Positions 44,291-55,849 of a DNA stretch of 64,000 nucleotides are shown here, piece after piece. Within the stretch, counting starts at the first letter, position 1. Each line of letters opens with the position of its first letter. The notes below the pieces were generated by a model. It saw nothing but the letters and a program-made list of their open reading frames with translations, was not told the origin of the DNA and ran no database searches. The translations under genes were made by a program, and so were the position numbers. The DNA is from Dasypus novemcinctus (Eukaryota; Chordata; Mammalia; Cingulata; Dasypodidae), in the NCBI RefSeq assembly GCF_030445035.2, contig NC_080683.1, forward strand, positions 116,359,225 to 116,423,224, in the 5' to 3' direction.

Positions 44291-44539
44291 AACAGGCTTC
44301 TTTTGAAACACCCTCCCCCTTGGATTCTGTGACACCACGCTTGCCATCCTCGTCGTCCATCTTTGTGGTCTTTCTCCTCTTCCTTAGCTATTCTTCCTCT
44401 GCCAAGACATCCATACCCATGTTTCCCCAAGGTTCTATCTTTCATTCTCTCTCTTTTCCCACCACTTTCTTCTTGAGTGAAGTCAATCATTTTTATGGCT
44501 TAAACTACTTTTTATATGCACATAAGAATTCTTGTTGGA

Positions 44540-45110
44540 GCTCCCAATAGCCCTTAATAAATTCACCCTCAACATGTTAAAACTGGAGTTCATTTCATTT
44601 CAAACCACATCCTTCTCCCATATTCCTGATTTCAGTGAACAGTCTTTGCACCCATCCAGAAACATGTCAGAAACCTGGCAGTCATTTTGACCACTACCTA
44701 CATATGGCATGAGTTATTGCCTTAAACTCTCATCTGCCCTTTACTCCCACTCCCATTGGCATAATCTTGGTTCAAACACTTATCATATTCTGCTTGAACT
44801 ATTGCTAAAGCCTTTTAACTGACTTCCCCATCTCCAATACCCATCCTACACATCAGTGTTGCCAGAAGATCTTTCCAAAATGAAAACTTGATCATGTCCT
44901 TCTCACTTTAGAAGACTTCCATGGTTTCCCATCGTTTAAACCACAGAAATCCCATCTGTTTGGTATGATGTAAAAGACTCTCCATTATCCAGCCCAGGAA
45001 GATACACTGGTCCCTCCACCCAATAGTCTTCACCATGCCCCGTGTGTCCAGCCAGGCTGAGCCTGTCAGCCACCATCGCCAGCGGAACCTGATATTTTAG
45101 GTCTCTTGTG
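44540..45110. mobile_element. Ancient L2-type LINE fragment
   Basis: 'cagaagatctttccaaaatg', 'cttgatcatgtccttctcac', 'cttccatggtttcccatcg' and 'ctccattatccagcccagga' follow the order seen in L2-derived repeats. Diverged and partial. Confidence 0.5.
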
Positions 45111-46097
45111 TTGCTCATGTTATTTCTGCTCCTACAGAGGAGCAGTAAGCCGTAAGGTTTGGTCCACACAATTTAAACTTAGGCATGGTCAAAACCTCGA
45201 AAGTAGTTCTTAATTACTTCTTTAGGAGAGAGAACGAGATGGTGTTTCCAGACCCTCCCCGCCCCTCAGCATGTGAAACTGCTGGTCTCCAGGTCCTTTC
45301 CCTTGCGCTGTTTTCCTACTTCTGACCCCCTACCCTGGGCACACCTCCTCTCGGCTCTGCTCCCGTTACCTCCAGCACCTATAGCTTCAGGAATCACCGA
45401 AGTGTTGCTTGGAAGCTGCTGATCACGACCTCTGCAGCTCTGAGGGCACCTGGGCCTCTTCGTGGCTGTTCCACCAGGACAGGGTGCCCAGACTCAGGGT
45501 CCCCAGCAAGTGGACTCCTGTTGGCTGCAGCCCAATGATCTGAGGAAGCCCCGAGGGTCTCTGCCCTTTCGGAGATACTAGAGGCAGCCAGGGAAGATAA
45601 AATGTGGCCTTTTCAGGTATGACTCTTTTCCCGTCAGTGTGCTAAATCCCTTGGGAGGAGGAGGCAGTGGACACACTCGGGGACACTCCTCTTCCCCCCT
45701 CACTCCACCACACATGGGGGCTGTGTGCCAGGGCCACCTGGTCCTCTTCTGTGCGCTGCCATTACTTTCTTCCCTGCACCATTGCTCTCTTCTCAATATC
45801 AATTAGCCATTTGGGATTGGTGACATTGTATCCATCCCAGCCCTGTGTGCACTGGGTAAGAGTTGTCTCTTCATGGCCATGGGGTTGATCACTTATGGGG
45901 AGGCAGCATGTATCTAAATGGAGATGACTTCCCAGGCTTGCAGTGAACCCACAGGGCAGCACAGTGAACTGAGGTGAGTCTACTGGGAGGGAATGAAGAA
46001 AGGGCTCCTTCTGCCCTCTTCTCAGAGTCATTTGCTTTTCTCTTTACCCTCCTGGACTTGTCCTCATCTGACTGCCTGGAGAACCTGGCTATGTGCC
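45111..46097. other. Intergenic, nothing recognised
   Basis: Moderate GC, short overlapping open frames on both strands, no recognisable domain or repeat. Confidence 0.4.
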
Positions 46098-46535
46098 TGT
46101 AGGTCCAAAGATACAAGTAACAGGAGACACAGGCACCTTGGGTGTTTATGAAGAGGCTGCAGGAAGTGCAGAGAAAGTTCACAGGAGCAAGTCTGAAATC
46201 TGTAGGGAAGCCAGGCAGGTGGGAAATTCCATTCAAGTTGATATTGATGTATTGATTCTGAAATCCATAGAAGCCAACAAGCTGGAACTTAGAGAGGAGC
46301 TGATGTTGCAGTCTTGAGGCTGTATTTCATCTTCTGAAGACCTCAGTTCTTTCCTCCTACCGCCTCCCACTGATGGATCTGGCCCATGTTCACCATTGAG
46401 GCTGATCTCCTTTACTTACAGTCAACTGAGTTATCCAGAAAACACCTCCATAAGAACATCTAGGTCAGTGTTTGGCCACACTACTGGACAACAAAGTGTA
46501 GCCAAGTTGTCACAGAAAATTAACCTGCACAGTCT
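46098..46535 (-). mobile_element. ERVL-type LTR fossil, minus strand
   Basis: 'gcaagtctgaaatctgtagg', 'gagaggagctgatgttgcag', 'gctgatctcctttacttaca' and 'gttgtcacagaaaattaacc' match the family at 16040 and 38768. Confidence 0.5.
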
Positions 46536-46559
46536 CTTAACTATTAAGTGTCAGGTCAC

Positions 46560-46690
46560 AGAACATATCATTATCCTCATCACCACCCTCACCACCACTG
46601 CCACTACCACCACACCCATCACCACTAACTCCATCATCTACACCACCATCATCATCACAAAAGCAGCCAACATCATCACCATTACTAACA
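46560..46690. repeat. Degenerate CAC/ATC trinucleotide tract
   Basis: Short runs of 'catcaccac' and 'accaccatcatcatc' dominate. The interruptions make this an old, probably stable, microsatellite. The open frames across it (Thr/Ile-rich on plus, Asp/Gly-rich on minus) are by-products. Confidence 0.85.
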
Positions 46691-46734
46691 TCGTTCTCAC
46701 TAAATCTGGCATTCAAAGGAGTCTTCAGCATTGT

Positions 46735-46885
46735 GGTAATTATTTTACATCTTTCATTTCTTTAATCCTCTCATGAGCCCTATGAGTAACTAATAGTGTT
46801 TATCCTATTTTTCAAGTAAAAGATCCCTTAGCTAGTAAACAGAAGAACTGAGATTGAACATAGTCCAGATTCCAAACCCCATTTC
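46735..46885 (-). mobile_element. MIR SINE fragment, minus strand
   Basis: 'tttaatcctctcatgagccc' then 'cccttagctagtaaacagaa' is the MIR order in reverse. Confidence 0.5.
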
Positions 46886-47099
46886 TAATCTCTATGCTAT
46901 CTTAGTCTCTACATACAAGGCAGAATAGGGCAAATTCTGGAAAAAAATTGAGATCACTCTGAATGTTGGGGAAGGAGGCATAGTGGAAGGGGTTATAAAT
47001 CCACCAGATGTTCATTTTCTAAAATTCTTTAACTTCATGACCTATTAAGTGTTCTACAAACTGAAGGAAGATTAATAATGGAATAGAATAACATTACTC

Positions 47100-47189
47100 T
47101 CTTTTTTATTTTTAGGAAGTAATGGAGATTGAACCCTGGACCTTATACATGCAAAGTAGGCACTCAACAATGGAGCTACACCTACTAGG
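47100..47189 (-). mobile_element. Short tRNA-derived SINE, minus strand, with target duplication
   Basis: Flanked by 'taacattactc' at 47089-47099 and 47190-47200. In reverse it shows the 'gggttcaatctcc' B box and a 'ttcctaaaaat' tail junction. Same type as the copies at 398 and 12095, but with an intact target duplication. Confidence 0.75.
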
Positions 47190-47200
47190 TAACATTACTC

Positions 47201-48195
47201 AGATTCAGAGCAGTGTGGAATAATTCAAGCCTAGACCATACTTGCCCAGAGAGACTGATGATGCTTCACACCCCTTTCTCCCCTGACTGGGGCAGGGATC
47301 GAGCTGCAGGTATGGGCAGCAATCTATGCAGTGCAGGTCCAAGATGATTGCAGTTGTCCTGGTAGACATCTGATCTTCAGTCTGTGGCAGACAAAGGTAC
47401 CTGCCTTTACCTGGATAGGGTGGCATAGGGCCCACAGGCCTCCTCCCTACCAGAGGCAGGGCTGGAGCCTAGGTTAGGGCTGCAGGCTGATCTGGGTGAA
47501 AGACACTGTTCCTACAGTCACTGTGATTTTCTGTCCTGGTTTCCCCTCAGGCTGGATTTTCGGTCCTGGCTTGCCCCTCAGTCAAAATGGTGGCCACCAG
47601 CCTCTTTCTGACTTGGGAAGATTCATACCCCAGTTGTTCCCAGGGTTATATCTTAGCCAGCTGAGTCTACCAGTCAGTAGCCAAAATCAGTAGCCAACCA
47701 TCTCCTCCTACCCTGTTTTTGGGAAATGGAGCTTCCAATTCCAGCCACAGAATAGTTCCTGGGTCAGCTCATGTACCAGAATAGGATAATCACCAGCCTC
47801 CACAGCTTGGCCAGTAATTTCCTGGAGAGGCTGGCACAGGTCCCTGCAGCTTCCTCCCTCCTGGAGGTTGGCCTAGGCTAGAGCTGCAATCTGATCTGGA
47901 GGAAAGAAGCCAGTCCCCACCAGCACTGGGATTTTCAGTCTGCCCTGTTTCCCCTTGTACCAGGCATGGAGTTAAGATGGCAGCTCCAGCTTCTTTTGGG
48001 CTTGGACAGATTTCAACGTTAGCTGTTCTCAGGATTATGCTTTAGCCTGCTGAATTTACTCCTTGTAGATGAAGTTGGTGCCCAACTGTGTCTTCCTCCC
48101 CTGCTCTTGGAAAGTGGACCTTCCAATTCCAGCCATGGAATAGATCCCGAGTGCACCTTACTCCAATGCCATCTTGCTGGTGGTCCCCATTACAC
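47201..48195 (-). repeat. Diverged tandem units of about 411 bases, possible L1 5' UTR
   Basis: Unit 1 starts near 47411 ('ctggatagggtggcataggg') and unit 2 near 47822 ('ctggagaggctggcacaggt'). Both then show 'cctccctac/cctccctcc', a 'ctgatctgg' motif, a 'tggcagct/tggtggcc' stretch and 'ggaccttccaattccagcca'-like text. The right end, read on the minus strand, starts 'ggggaccaccagcaagatgg', which resembles an L1 5' end. A 5' UTR built of monomers is one reading; the identity is not proven. Confidence 0.5.
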
Positions 48196-48450
48196 ATTTT
48201 GTTATAACCTATAAAATTGTGTGGAGCAGACTATAAACCATAATGTGAACTATAGTCCACGTGAGTAGCAATGCTTCAATGTGCGTCCATCAATTTTAAT
48301 AAATTTGCCACAGCAATGAAAGATGTTGTTAAACAGGGAAAGTGTGGGAGGAAAATGGGTTTGGGATTATGAGAATCCCCTATATTTTTTGTACATTTAC
48401 ATAATCTATAGCTTCTATAAAAATAAAAACAAAGAAAAATTAAAATTGCT
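48196..48450 (+). mobile_element. L1 3' UTR fragment with A-rich tail
   Basis: 'gactataaaccataatgtga', 'gcaatgcttcaatgtgcgtc' and 'gagaatcccctatatttttt' parallel the fragment at 12189. It ends in an A-rich run near 48420-48445. Confidence 0.65.
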
Positions 48451-48469
48451 GTCCAGGCACATTTATCTT

Positions 48470-50060
48470 ATTTAATCCTTATTCTTGCTGAATAATATTC
48501 CAGCTCATGTATAAACCCCATTTGTTCATCCTTTCATCTGCTTGATGTCACTTAGGTTGCTGACACCTCAGGCTATTGAGAATGATGCTCTCTGAAAAGT
48601 GGTATATAAATATCAGCTTGAGTACCAACTTTCAATATTTGGGGTTAATACACTTAAATGTGGAAATACTCATTCACATGGTAGTTCTATACTCAACTTT
48701 CTAGGAAACAGCCAGCTATTTTCAAGTGGCTGGACATTTCCACCAAAAAAGTGTAAGGGTTCCAGTTTCTCTGCATCTCTGCCAATACTCATTACTTTCA
48801 TCAATTAAAAAAACCCAACAAAACAGCTGTTGTCTTTAGATTGACAGGGCCTTACTGTGGTATTGAGTGGCATTTCCCTAATGCCTAATGTTGTTGAGAA
48901 TCTTATGTGCTTGTTTGAAAATCTTCATTGGACAAATATCTATTCAAGACCTTGGCCAATTTTTTTATGGTTTTTTCATCTTTATGCTGTGTAGATGCAA
49001 GAGGTTTTTAAGTATTCTGGATATTAAACCCTTAAGAGATGTATTTTCTCCCACTCTGTAGGTTGTGTTTTCACTTTCCTTTGATGTACAAAATTTGGGT
49101 TTTTTTTTTTTATTTCTGCTGTCATCCATTTTATCTATTATTCCTTTTTTGGTGTTCATGCTTTTGATGTTAAACTAAGAAATCACTTTCAAATCCAAGG
49201 ACAAGGGTATTTTCTGTATGTTTCCTTCTAGAGTGTTCAGATTTTAGCTCTCAAGTTTAGGTCTTTGAAACAGTTTGAGTTCATTTCTGTTTGTGGTGAT
49301 GGCAGGGGTCCAACTTTACCCCTCTGCATGTGAACATTTGATTATCCCTGCACCATTTCCTGAATGGACGATTTTATTTCCGTTTTATATATTGGATCCC
49401 TTGCCCAAAATCAGGCAAGTCTGAGTGTGTGAGTTTATTCCTAAGCCCTCAATTCTATTCCATTAGTCTATCACATGGCGTTCTCCATGCTGTCACCACA
49501 TTTTTTTGATGGCTGTAGTTGTAGTATGTTTTGAAATTAAGAAGTGTTAGAGCTCTATTTTGTTCTTCTACTTCAAAATAGTTTTGAATGTTCAGGGCTA
49601 TTTTTTTAATCTGTCCTTAGGAATTTAATAGGTTTTCTGATTTCTAAAATAATGCTGCTGAGTTTTATTAGGTTTTGCATTGAATCCATAGAACTTTTGG
49701 GGTGGTATTGACACCTTAACTATATTAGGTCTTCCTATTGATGAGCACAGGATTTCCTTCCATTTATTCATTATAAATTTCTTTGGACAGTGTTTTGTAT
49801 TTTTTCAGTGTACATGTGTGTCACATGCTTATATAAATTTATTCGTAGATATTCATTTTCATTTAGATGCTAATATAATGAAATTCCTTTCTTATTTTCT
49901 ATTTTGGGTACTTAATTTCTGGTATACAGAAAGACAACTGATATTTCCATGGTAATCTTGTAACCTGTATATTTTTAAAACAATTGCTTGTTGATCGACT
50001 TGTTCTTTAGTTGTATAACATTTTTCATAGGTTTTACAATATTAATTTCATAATCATTAA
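48470..50060 (-). mobile_element. L1 ORF2 region, minus strand
   Basis: Reversed L1 blocks: 'agtggcatttccctaatgcc', 'tattctggatattaaaccct', 'tctcccactctgtaggttgt', 'ccatttcctgaatgg', 'attctattccattagtctat', 'gcattgaatccatagaactt' and 'tttattcgtagatattcatt'. Old and inactive. It belongs to a different copy from the one at 41645. Confidence 0.8.
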
Positions 50061-52819
50061 TCCATAAATGTGGCAAGCCTTTGAATCTCTTACCTGATGG
50101 ACCACAACTACAAGATTTTCTCGACTAACTGGTGAGAACATAAAAGTGTTCCTCATCCTTGATGAGCTCTAAGGACTGCCTGGCCTGTTCCTTTCTGCTG
50201 GTTTCATCCCAGGCCTGGGGTAGATCTTTGCACATGCACCGTGCTCAGCTGAAGCCTGAGGGGAGCCTGGTGCACAGCTGTGGAGAGCTCTCTCTTTCCT
50301 CTCACTCTCTTGTTTTCTCTCTCTGTCTCCCCTTATTTCAATTTCTCCCTCCCTGGGCAGGTCTCCCCTCTGTCTGCAGCTCCCTCCCTCAGGCAATGTG
50401 CACTGTAAATTCTGGCTTCAATGTCCCCTTTGGCTCCCCTCTTCATCTCCTGAACTCAGGGACACTGCCAGTCTCCATCATGGATCCCTAAGCTCTGGGG
50501 AGGTTACCAGACTGAACTGGCCATTCTCTGGGCAGGGCTGGTTTTGCCAACACTGTGGAAACTGCCCAGGAGGCCCTGAGGTCACATCCTGCTCTGATGC
50601 TCAAAGCTCATCCCACAGGGAGGCTCTAACACTGGGGCACTAAACCTTTTGTGGCCAAGGGCAGATGGGACTCAAGGCATTTAAATTTCTGCCCATTTGA
50701 CAGACCTTTGAGGGATAATAGAGAGGAAGTAAGAGATGGTCGAATGCTATGTATAAAGGTGGCAGTTGATTTATTAACACGTTTCTGAAAATTTTTGAGA
50801 AAGAAAATCTCACAGAATTGCTATTTTTACAAATTCATTGAAAGCTCGGCTCTGTTGAAGACCTCTATAATAAGAGTCATCACTCAGCAAACTAATGCAG
50901 ATTCTTCTGTTTCTTGCCCAAGTCCATGTGCTCAGTCGTTCACTCATTCTTGGAATTGAGCACTTTCTCTGCATGATTCTTGGTGGCTCTTTGACTTACC
51001 CAGCTTCAAGGCCCCTTAGAATGGCTCGAGATTGCATAATAATCTCTATGAATATATATTCCATAGGGACCACTATCCCCCAACCTGGAGCTACTCAGCT
51101 GTCTTCACTTCCTCACGAGAGGCCAAGGTTGGGAAAGCTGCAGCAGGCTATCCCATCCTGGGGCATACACCAGTCAGCAGGTACTTTCTCATGTTTTACT
51201 ACACTGAGGCCTCCCTGAGATCCTGGGGAACCCCCTGAACCACCCACCCTGCCCCCTGGATGATATCTGTCCTGGTTACCTCAGTTTGAGAGGGGATTTA
51301 GATATTATGGGGTAGATGGAAGGAAATGTTTTGCTTTTATTTGTAGACACTCTTTGTTATTGGGTGGGACTTGTCCATCATCATCATTTTGGTGGTTGTT
51401 CAGGCATGCCCAAAGAATTAGAAAGTAAGAGTTGAATGCAACTATGTTGAGATTCTGGGTTTAACTGACTTACAAACAATTTGAAGTATTAAGTCTCTGA
51501 GACATTTATTTAATGGATATAAGGGTAACTATAGGTTCAAATAAAAGGACTAGAATAATCATGGGTAGAGAAATTATAAATGGGGATAACTATGTGATAG
51601 TGGGAAATAGATTATCACCTATTGCCAAACAGGTCCTGCTGAAGGGGTGCAGATTTCAAGGGTGTGTGTGCCTTGCTTAGAGTGTCCAGATGTCTCTAAA
51701 GACCTCAGAAGCACTTTTGTTTGAGTCTTTGTTTCCTGTAGCAGTTAGTGAAATCTGCCTGAGGCTTGCATTATTGTAACATCAGGAATAAGCAACAGAT
51801 TCACTTTGAAATCTCTTAGCCATAGAAACTCTTTTCTTTTTTTTAAAGTTTTCTCCCTTTCTCTAAGCAAAATTCAGCAAAGAAACTCATTCCCTTCCCC
51901 CCAATGTGGGAAATGGCTCCTGGGAATAAACCTCCCTGGTATGGATGGACTATTACCTATTGCTAACTAATGATGCATTAGGAAAAAGAAAATATACACA
52001 GTTTTGTTTGCCTTTTGGCTCACCACAAATTCTCTGGACCACCAGCTCCTATGCTTACAGATGTCCACGTTTGTACCCCACATTCCATCCTGTGTTCCAC
52101 CTTCTGCTGGGAAGTACACAATCAGCTGTGTGTGGGCCATTTTAAACTTACCCAGATCTGGACAGACCTCATCCCTGTTCCCAAAGGTGCAGATGATCAG
52201 CTCTGCAGGGCACATTCTCATCCCTCAGGCTCCTTCCTGTCTCAGTAGTGACAATATGATGCCTGACCAAGGAAACACACTCATAAAAATCAATTTTTAC
52301 AGAAAGTTTTTTTCCTTCTCAAACCCAAGATGGCCTTGGGCATCCCAGTAGAGGATGGGCCGAATGTGGGTGGGACCAGTGCATTTCCTTCCATCACTGT
52401 ATTCAGCTGCCTTTCTTCCACCTCTCCCTGGAATGCTCCTCTCCCAAACCTCTACCCGCCATGCTCTGGGCACAAGGAACAAAAAGAGTGGAAGTGGGTG
52501 TGGGGTAGTTCCAGGGGGGACCCATCTGGGATTCTTGACCATCCTGTGACATCATCACCAGCACACAGGTCAAATACCTCAGGACCATTGGGGAAGCCTT
52601 GTACTGGTTCCAACATTTTCCTGCCTCATATGATTTGACAAGACCTGAGGAGAACTGAGGGTTCTATTTTAACATCTCAGTCTCAAAGTGTTTACAAAAT
52701 CCTTCTAGGATTCCCTGCCCCACCTAACCCTGCCCACACTTACATATGCTCCAGGCCATCACACTGGTAAGTCCTTAAGTCTCTCTTTTATTTTTGGCAA
52801 ATATCTCTATGTCCTTACT
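50061..52819. other. Intergenic, mostly unassigned
   Basis: 50150-50640 is GC-richer with a 110-codon plus-strand frame (50159-50491) lacking any family feature. The part near 51590-52000 ('gggaaatagattatcaccta', 'tgggaataaacctccctggt') resembles text often found in xenarthran L1-type 3' sequence, but I cannot place it firmly. Confidence 0.35.
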
Positions 52820-52825
52820 TTTTTT

Positions 52826-53500
52826 TCCTTAATACTTATTTTTTAAAAATGCTTTAGATTACATAAATGTTACATTAAAAATAGAGGGGATTCCCATATG
52901 CCCCACACCTTACCCCTCCCACACTTTCCCACATTAACAACACCTTCATTAGTGTGGTACATTTGTTACAGTGGATGAACATATAGTAGAGCATTGCCAC
53001 TAAGTGTGAATTATCATTTGCTCTTTACACTGTCCCACACAATTTTGTATGTTATGAAAAAATGTATAAGAATCTGTATCCATCATTGCAACATCATTCA
53101 GGACAAGTCCAATGTCCCCACAATGCTCCCATATTACACCTATCTTCTTACACCCCTTAGGATTTCTGAGGGCCACTGTCTCCACATCAATTATAAAGTT
53201 CTTCCTTTGCTAGAATGACAATAATTCTTAGTAGAATAACCATAAGTCTACTCAAGTCCATTGTTCAATCCCCACTCCTGAGGATGCTGCGATTGTGATG
53301 CTGATTCCACCTCTAATTTAGAGGGGGTGTAGATTCCATGAGGGTAATGGAGGGGATGAACTTGCTTGCAGTTGCATGCACTCTGTGTTCTTTAGGATGT
53401 GTGTTGTTGATCATCATCTCATTGCTAATGGTCCTGGATGAGTCTAACTAACTAGAGAGTAGGTGTTGCAACCCTGTTGGGATTCAGGGCCCAACTGGCA
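52826..53500 (-). mobile_element. Xenarthran-type L1 3' UTR, minus strand
   Basis: On the plus strand a T-rich start is followed by 'gggattcccatatgccccac', 'cattagtgtggtacatttgt' and 'gatgaacatatagtagagca'. This is the reverse complement of the L1 3' UTR type seen at 12189 and 54928. The stretch after 53160 is less certain. Confidence 0.6.
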
Positions 53501-54803
53501 AATGGGCAGCCCAAAGATTTAAGTTTTTTGGAGATAAACAGACAGGGACATGAGCGCATATATGCACAATGATGTTCATTGCAGCACTATTCACTTAAGT
53601 CTATCTGAGAGCACTCACACTGCAGGCAAAGAGAGAACATGGCATGATGGACTCTTAGGGGTCCATCTACGACTTTTCCAATAGAGCATAAGCCTATAAA
53701 ATATTAAAGCCTCTATAAATTAATAGAGAATTAAAATAAAAAATATTGGGAATTCTTAAAAGAAGATAAAATATACCTAAAAATGTAGGAAGAAACTTTG
53801 CAGCCAGAATGGAGAAAAGGTAGCTGTAAGCATCCTATCAGTCAAGGTCAAAAGTGAAAACACACAGGACATGTACCTTATCCAATTATATGAAGAATAC
53901 AAATTCACTTGTAGAGAAAAACCTTTTTCGTGGTAGTGAATAAGAGGAAGAACATGCCTCAAAATGTTGAGTAGAGGTGAGTATAAACTCACTTGAAATT
54001 GTAGATACCAAAAATAAGGCCAATGGCTTAACCTCATCCAGGCATAGGAATTAACAGTTTCTTTGTGAGTTCTGAGCAATTCCTCAGGTCCTTCCATGCT
54101 CCACTTACAGATTCTTCCAGGAACCTTTTTGTGATGATCACACACAGTGCATGCCTTGCCATATAAGGCATTCTCCTTTGTCATCCTCAGGAGTACCAAA
54201 CCTCTCCCTACCTCTTTCGGCATCTTCCCGTATGACCAAGAGCCCATGTGGTGGGGAAGACGATGCGGACAATTTCAAGAGACTACAGGCTGCCATTCTC
54301 CATGCACTTGATTTTGGCCATATCCTGTCACAAAGAGCATTTCCTGGACCAACTCTGCTAGAAACTGAAAACCTGCATGTGGTTGAACCAGTGGCAGGGG
54401 CGGAAGGGAGGGTCTCAGCTACAAAATGGATGCCTCAGACTTCAGACACCTGTCCCTGCTGTGATTTCTGGTCTGGGTTCCATCCTTGTTTCTGACATTC
54501 CAACTGGGACATTTTGGACACATCTCTTAGCCAGCTGGAGATGCCCATATCCCATATGTCAAAACAGGAAAATGCCTCCTGACTCTTGGCCAGGAGCTCA
54601 GACTGTCCACCTGCTCAGGCCAGGGACCAGGACTGAATGCCACAGATGGCAGCAGGTCAGTGCTACCCAAAGTCCACAAGAAGAGAGAAAAGAGTGTGGC
54701 TGCCAAGGAGGGAGGGGTTCTTGTTTGGCATAAAGATGTGTTATCAATGACAGGGAAGGATGGATGCACATCTCTAAATGTTCCTAAGACACTTAAGCAT
54801 AAT
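53501..54803. other. Intergenic, unassigned
   Basis: A 156-codon minus-strand frame (53777-54247) and a 118-codon plus-strand frame (54377-54733) overlap or adjoin but show no domain. A short L1-like phrase 'gttcattgcagcactattca' occurs at 53574. Confidence 0.35.
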
Positions 54804-54817
54804 AAAAGGAAGTTTTA

Positions 54818-54855
54818 TAAGTACCGCGCGCTAACCGATTGCGCCACAACTGGAG
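54818..54855 (-). pseudogene. 5' half of tRNA-Ile(UAU), reverse orientation
   Basis: On the minus strand it reads 'ctccagttgtggcgcaatcg' and then 'gttagcgcgcggtacttata'. This matches the 5' half of mammalian tRNA-Ile(UAU), with D-arm and anticodon-stem sequence intact and a three-base insertion in the acceptor/D junction. It stops at the anticodon, where the intron of this tRNA begins in the family. No 3' half follows, so it cannot form a tRNA. It abuts the target duplication. Confidence 0.85.
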
Positions 54856-55635
54856 TGACCTATGTAATGTGTTTAACAGTAATAATGCAATATTCATGCA
54901 TCTATGTCAAAGATGTACTGTGTTGATAATGGGGGAGTATGGAAAAAGTGTGCTAAATGTACACTATGGACCTGGTAATAATCTGATGATATTATCTCAT
55001 CTGTAAAAAATGTTCCACCACAGTATGGTGTGTTGATAGAGGGGTGTTACATATGGGAATTCTGCACATGTGCATAATTGTTTTGTAAATTTATAACTTC
55101 TGTCATAAAAATGTATTTAAAAAATAATAATAGGATGGGTTAGGGGAAAATATACCAAATGTAAGATAAGGACTATAAGTTAGTAATAAGATTTTGACAA
55201 TATTCTTTAATAATTTGTAACTAATGTCTCACAACAAAGTAAGGTGTTGGTTGGTTGGTAGATGGGACCCATATATGATGTTATGTATGTTTGCTTTGTA
55301 AGTTCAAAACTTTACTATACATTAATTATGTATGGTCATGTATAAATGATATATAATAATAATAATAATAGGGCGTGTTGAGGGAAAGATACACCAAATG
55401 TAAAATACTTTGGCTAGTAGTAATATTTTGAGGATGTGCTTTAATCATTAGTTCAAAATCTTTTACAACAATGTGAGGTATATATGGTAGTATGAAGTAT
55501 GAGAGCCCTGTATAATGTTGTACATGTTTGTTTTGTAAGTTCACAACTATTACTATACTCTTATTGTTTATATATGTATGTTTATGTATGAGTATATATC
55601 CTTCAATAAATTTTTTAAATGGACATATTTTAAAA
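54818..55635 (+). mobile_element. Composite retroposed insertion with L1-type 3' units
   Basis: A 14-base direct repeat 'aaaaggaagtttta' flanks it at 54804-54817 and 55636-55649, and an A-run precedes the right copy, so the whole segment inserted as one event by LINE-type retroposition. Its left end is a reversed tRNA half. The rest consists of three diverged units of an L1-like 3' UTR (about 54928-55130, 55131-55370, 55371-55625), each with a 'caaatgta'-like, a 'gtgttggt'-like and a 'tttgttttgtaagttcaca'-like block and separated by AATAATAATAGG. Confidence 0.8.
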
Positions 55636-55849
55636 AAAAGGAAGTTTTAATAACAAAAATTTAATATATATATTTTAACCCTAGAAATTAAATATGTCCA
55701 TATAAAAAATAAAAACATCAAAAAACAAGTTAGAAAAAGAAACACAGAGGTGCTCACAGAAAAAGGGAAAGTGGTCTCCTTCCCTTCCTCTGGCCCCAAC
55801 TGGAGAAGGAGCTTCAGCCTCCTGTGGTGCCTGGGCAGGCGCGACCTCC

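Noticed and set aside
46396-46776. 126-codon Thr/Ile-rich frame
   Set aside because: It is generated by the CAC/ATC microsatellite and LTR text.
53777-54247. 156-codon minus-strand frame as a gene
   Set aside because: No recognisable domain, no supporting splice signals, and the adjoining DNA is retroelement-rich.
54818-54855. A functional tRNA-Ile gene
   Set aside because: Only the 5' half is present, in a retroposed context, so neither the T-arm nor the acceptor stem can form.
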